Source: UBA4427 sp045106235 (GTDB lineage Bacteria > Myxococcota_A > UBA9160 > UBA4427). From it: DNA of 64,000 nt. The translations under genes were made by a program, and so were the position numbers. Under the pieces are notes generated by a model that was not told where the DNA came from, did no database searches, and worked only from the letters and a program-made list of their open reading frames with translations. Shown in pieces: positions 61,986-64,000 of this stretch. Position 1 is the first letter of the stretch. The number at the start of each line of letters is the position of its first letter. The stretch is taken from NCBI GenBank assembly GCA_045106235.1, contig JBGCEJ010000012.1, positions 62,001 to 126,000 on the forward strand. Reading direction: 5' to 3'.

Positions 61986-62894
61986 ATGCTTGCAGAATGG
62001 GGCGACGCGGAGCGGAAACTGACGGAGCGGGTGAGCGTGCTCGCCGGAGAACTCAAGGGGCAGTACCCGAGCGGCAATACCTTGATGGTGAAGGGCGCGC
62101 GGGAGACGGTTCTGATCGATCCTTCGATCGATGTGGTGACGCGGGGCGGCGTACCGGCTCCCGTCGATGCAATTCTGAATAGCCATAGCCACGAAGACCA
62201 CATCGCAGGAAACGGTCTTTTCCCCGAGGCTCGGGTCCATATTCATGATGCGGACCGAGTGGGCGTCGCGTCCCTCGACGGATTGATGTCGGTCTACGGC
62301 ATGCAGGATCCCGAATCGGAAAAGCGATTTCGCCGCGCCGTTGTGGATATCTTCAACTTTACGCCTCGGCCTGACGCCCAGGGCTTCTCGGACGGCGACG
62401 TCTTCGACCTCGGTGGTACGAAAGTCGAAGCGGTGCATCTTCCGGGGCATACCCGTGGGCATAGCGGGTTTCGGGTCTCCGAAGATGTTTTCTTCCTTTC
62501 GGATATCGATCTGACCGGGTTCGGCCCCTACTACGGCGACGCTTGGAGCGATCTGGATGATTTCGAATCGAGCCTCACGAAGGTCCGCGACGAGGATGCG
62601 GCCTACTACGTCACTTTTCATCATAAGGGCGTGATTGAGGGGAGGGCGCGTTTCCTCGAGTTGCTGGATGCCTTTGGGGCCGTGATCGGACGGCGGCATG
62701 AGGCCATGCTCGAATTTTTGAAAGAGCCGCATACCGTGGATGAAATGGTGGCGCACCGATTCATCTACCGTCCGGCGGTGAAGGGCGATGTGGTGGTGCC
62801 CGTCGAGATGCGCAGCGCGCAATTGCATTTGGACCGAATGAAGTCCCGCGGCGAAATCCGCGAAGTCGAACCGGGCCGATTTCAAGCGCTCTGA
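61986..62894 (+). CDS. MBL-fold metallo-hydrolase
   Basis: This protein of about 302 residues has the metallo-beta-lactamase fold. YPSGNTLMVKGARETVLIDPS is followed by the zinc motif AILNSHSHEDHIAGN (H-x-H-x-D-H). VEAVHLPGHTRGHSGFRV and FFLSDIDLTGFGPYYGD supply further His and Asp ligands. A C-terminal winged-helix-like part (LEFLKEPHTVDEMVAHRFI ... HLDRMKSRGEIREVEPG) is common in the glyoxalase-II or LACTB2-like branch. The start is uncertain: ATG 61986 has AGGA adjacent, and ATG 61956 is also open. The cupin gene follows 26 bases later. Confidence 0.87.
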   Translation: MLAEWGDAERKLTERVSVLAGELKGQYPSGNTLMVKGARETVLIDPSIDVVTRGGVPAPVDAILNSHSHEDHIAGNGLFPEARVHIHDADRVGVASLDGLMSVYGMQDPESEKRFRRAVVDIFNFTPRPDAQGFSDGDVFDLGGTKVEAVHLPGHTRGHSGFRVSEDVFFLSDIDLTGFGPYYGDAWSDLDDFESSLTKVRDEDAAYYVTFHHKGVIEGRARFLELLDAFGAVIGRRHEAMLEFLKEPHTVDEMVAHRFIYRPAVKGDVVVPVEMRSAQLHLDRMKSRGEIREVEPGRFQAL

Positions 62895-62920
62895 TCGAAC
62901 CATGCTGAGAAGGAAGCGGA

Positions 62921-63412
62921 ATGTCAGGGGATAATGCGGAGGGTTCTGCTGCGCGGGCGGCGTGTTCGCCCGAGGCACAAGCGATGATTGATCGTTTGCG
63001 GCTTGCGCCGCATCCAGAGGGCGGGTTTTTTCGCGAGGTTTGGCGGTCCCCGGTCGAGTTCCCGCAGTCTTCCTTGCCAGAGGGGTATCCGGGGCCGCGG
63101 GTCGCGCTGACTTCGATCTACTATCTGCTGCCGACCGGTGGGCGCTCAGAGCTTCACCGTGTGCGGGGTGAGGAGGTCTGGATGCATCACCAGGGCGACG
63201 ATCTTGTACTCGGGATTGGCGAGACCCAGGTAGAGGCTGCGAATCCGGTGCATGCCGTACGGCTGGGGCAGGGGGAGCGGGCGGCTCTTCAGCGCGTTGT
63301 CCCGCCCGGGCATTGGCAACAGGCGGAAGCGAAGCCTGGGCCTTTCGGATTTGCTCTGGTCGGCTGCGTCGTGGCGCCTGGGTTCGACTTCGAAGATTTC
63401 GAGATGGCCTAG
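62921..63412 (+). CDS. Cupin-fold DUF985 family protein
   Basis: This 163-residue protein is of the DUF985 (cupin_5) type: LRLAPHPEGGFFREVWRSP, TSIYYLLPTGGRSELHRVRGEEVWMHHQGDDL, VVPPGHWQQAEA and FALVGCVVAPGFDFEDFEMA. The family has a small-molecule-binding beta-barrel. Some members are described as acting on sugars or deoxynucleotide-like compounds, but none fixes the role here. GGAAGCGGA precedes the ATG. It is probably co-transcribed with the MBL-fold hydrolase gene. Confidence 0.92.
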   Translation: MSGDNAEGSAARAACSPEAQAMIDRLRLAPHPEGGFFREVWRSPVEFPQSSLPEGYPGPRVALTSIYYLLPTGGRSELHRVRGEEVWMHHQGDDLVLGIGETQVEAANPVHAVRLGQGERAALQRVVPPGHWQQAEAKPGPFGFALVGCVVAPGFDFEDFEMA

Positions 63413-63451
63413 CGCGGACGCGTTGCGTGGTTCATGCATGCTTCGTGAATG

Positions 63452-63928
63452 TTAGTCGATTGCGTTTTCGGGATTCCTGACTTCGACCATCATGCGCGAT
63501 GTCATGCTGAGTACGGCTTCGCTCGCTTGATTCAGGACATGTTGCTCCATTGTGATGATGCCGCGCTCGGGGCGGGAGCTTGAACGGCGTCGTTCAGTCA
63601 CCTGCAGCTTGAGTGAAAGACGGTCGCCGGGGCGAACGGGTTTAGGGAGGTCCATGCGCTCGACGCCGAGCCCTGCGATGAGGGCGGGGCGTCCGGGCAA
63701 TTTATTGGCGAGCGCTGTCCGGATCGCGAAGGTGAGGCAGCCCGGCGCGATGAGGCCGCCGAAAGGTCCCGCCTCGGCAGCGGCCTTGTCGTTATGCATA
63801 GGCTGGGCATCAAAGCGGCGTCCGAATTCGAGAATCTCCTCTTCGGTGACGAGGTAGGTTCCGGCTTCAAGCTCGAAGCCGGGCGCGTAGTTTTCGTAGT
63901 AGAGCTTGTCTGGGTTCGCTTCACTCAT
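63452..63928 (-). CDS. MaoC family dehydratase-like protein
   Basis: This 158-residue hotdog-fold protein has the MaoC signature: YENYAPGFELEAGTYLVTEEEILEFGRRFDAQPMHNDKAAA, where the Asp and His of the hydratase site lie in FDAQPMHND. GPFGGLIAPGCLTFAI follows. Family members hydrate enoyl-CoA or similar esters. The length is that of a single hotdog domain. The start codon overlaps the end of an upstream gene that runs off the window (ATGAGTGA), so the two are translationally coupled. Confidence 0.9.
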   Translation of the reverse strand: MSEANPDKLYYENYAPGFELEAGTYLVTEEEILEFGRRFDAQPMHNDKAAAEAGPFGGLIAPGCLTFAIRTALANKLPGRPALIAGLGVERMDLPKPVRPGDRLSLKLQVTERRRSSSRPERGIITMEQHVLNQASEAVLSMTSRMMVEVRNPENAID

Positions 63929-64000
63929 GGGATCTTGCCTCTGCGAGGACGCGGCGGATATCCGCTGCGGTTGTTCGTCCGACTTCTTTTGGGTCCATCG
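63921..64000 (-). CDS. C-terminal end of an upstream gene (partial, unknown)
   Basis: Only the last 25 or so residues are visible, reading DPKEVGRTTAADIRRVLAEA and ending in RSHE before TGA at 63923-63921. The reading frame is continuous to the window edge and its stop overlaps the MaoC-type start by eight bases. That arrangement is how coupled genes look, so I call it a real gene end. No family can be named from so little. Confidence 0.5.
   Translation of the reverse strand, partial: MDPKEVGRTTAADIRRVLAEARSHE

Overview
The window is 64 kb of high-GC bacterial chromosome, densely packed with about 50 protein genes on both strands. I see no rRNA, tRNA, CRISPR array, insertion sequence or phage gene. 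Start codons are mixed (ATG, GTG, TTG), ribosome binding sites are GGAG-like, and many gene pairs overlap by 1-4 bases. The gene mix is: many acyl-CoA and CoA-ester enzymes, F420-type LLM oxidoreductase, amidohydrolases, a sulfotransferase, DUF1214, a fused indolepyruvate:ferredoxin oxidoreductase, a Ser/Thr kinase, ECF sigma factors, and outer-membrane and lipoprotein genes. This suggests an aerobic or facultative Gram-negative bacterium of a proteobacterial or deltaproteobacterial-type lineage (Myxococcota, Desulfobacterota or Binatota-like, possibly a metagenomic lineage). The assignment is inference from gene content only.

Layout. 1-6.3 kb (minus strand): a truncated MotA/ZorA-like membrane protein at the edge, gcvP, a KefB-type cation/proton antiporter and a DUF3568 lipoprotein. 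7.0-10.3 kb: a tight three-gene operon (novel protein with a Tudor-like tail, MoxR ATPase, CoxE-type VWA protein) behind a perfect palindrome. 10.4-18.2 kb: VOC protein, secreted hydrolase, membrane protein, DUF429 protein, large MscS channel, membrane-anchored hydrolase. 18.2-30.2 kb: catabolic enzymes (indolepyruvate oxidoreductase, sulfotransferase, SDR, DUF4197, DUF1214, Gfo/Idh, amidohydrolase, LLM oxidoreductase). 30.2-37.8 kb: cell-surface glycan or lipid genes (two membrane glycosyltransferases, SGNH hydrolase, UPF0104 flippase-like protein, 2OG-Fe(II) oxygenase) and a second amidohydrolase. 37.9-44.5 kb: CoA-ester metabolism (double CaiB/BaiF CoA-transferase, GST, two acyl-CoA dehydrogenases with a probable TetR-type operator). 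44.5-52.2 kb: MshEN-like protein, LtaS-like phosphotransferase, GST, voltage-gated K+ channel, trans-sulfuration enzyme, SDR, Ser/Thr kinase. 52.4-58.5 kb: TPR/beta-barrel protein, small secreted protein, and an ECF sigma, anti-sigma, subtilase operon, with a second ECF sigma gene convergent to it. 58.7-64 kb: glycosyltransferase/TPR plus sulfatase-fold pair, metallo-beta-lactamase fold hydrolase, cupin, MaoC dehydratase and the end of a further gene.

The two units I judge most worth attention are these. The first is the sigma/anti-sigma/subtilase operon, where the anti-sigma factor's outer domain looks like a subtilase propeptide. The second is the 7.0-10.3 kb unit, where an unrecognised protein (possibly a degenerate PD-(D/E)xK fold with a helicase-type Tudor tail) is coupled to a MoxR/VWA pair.
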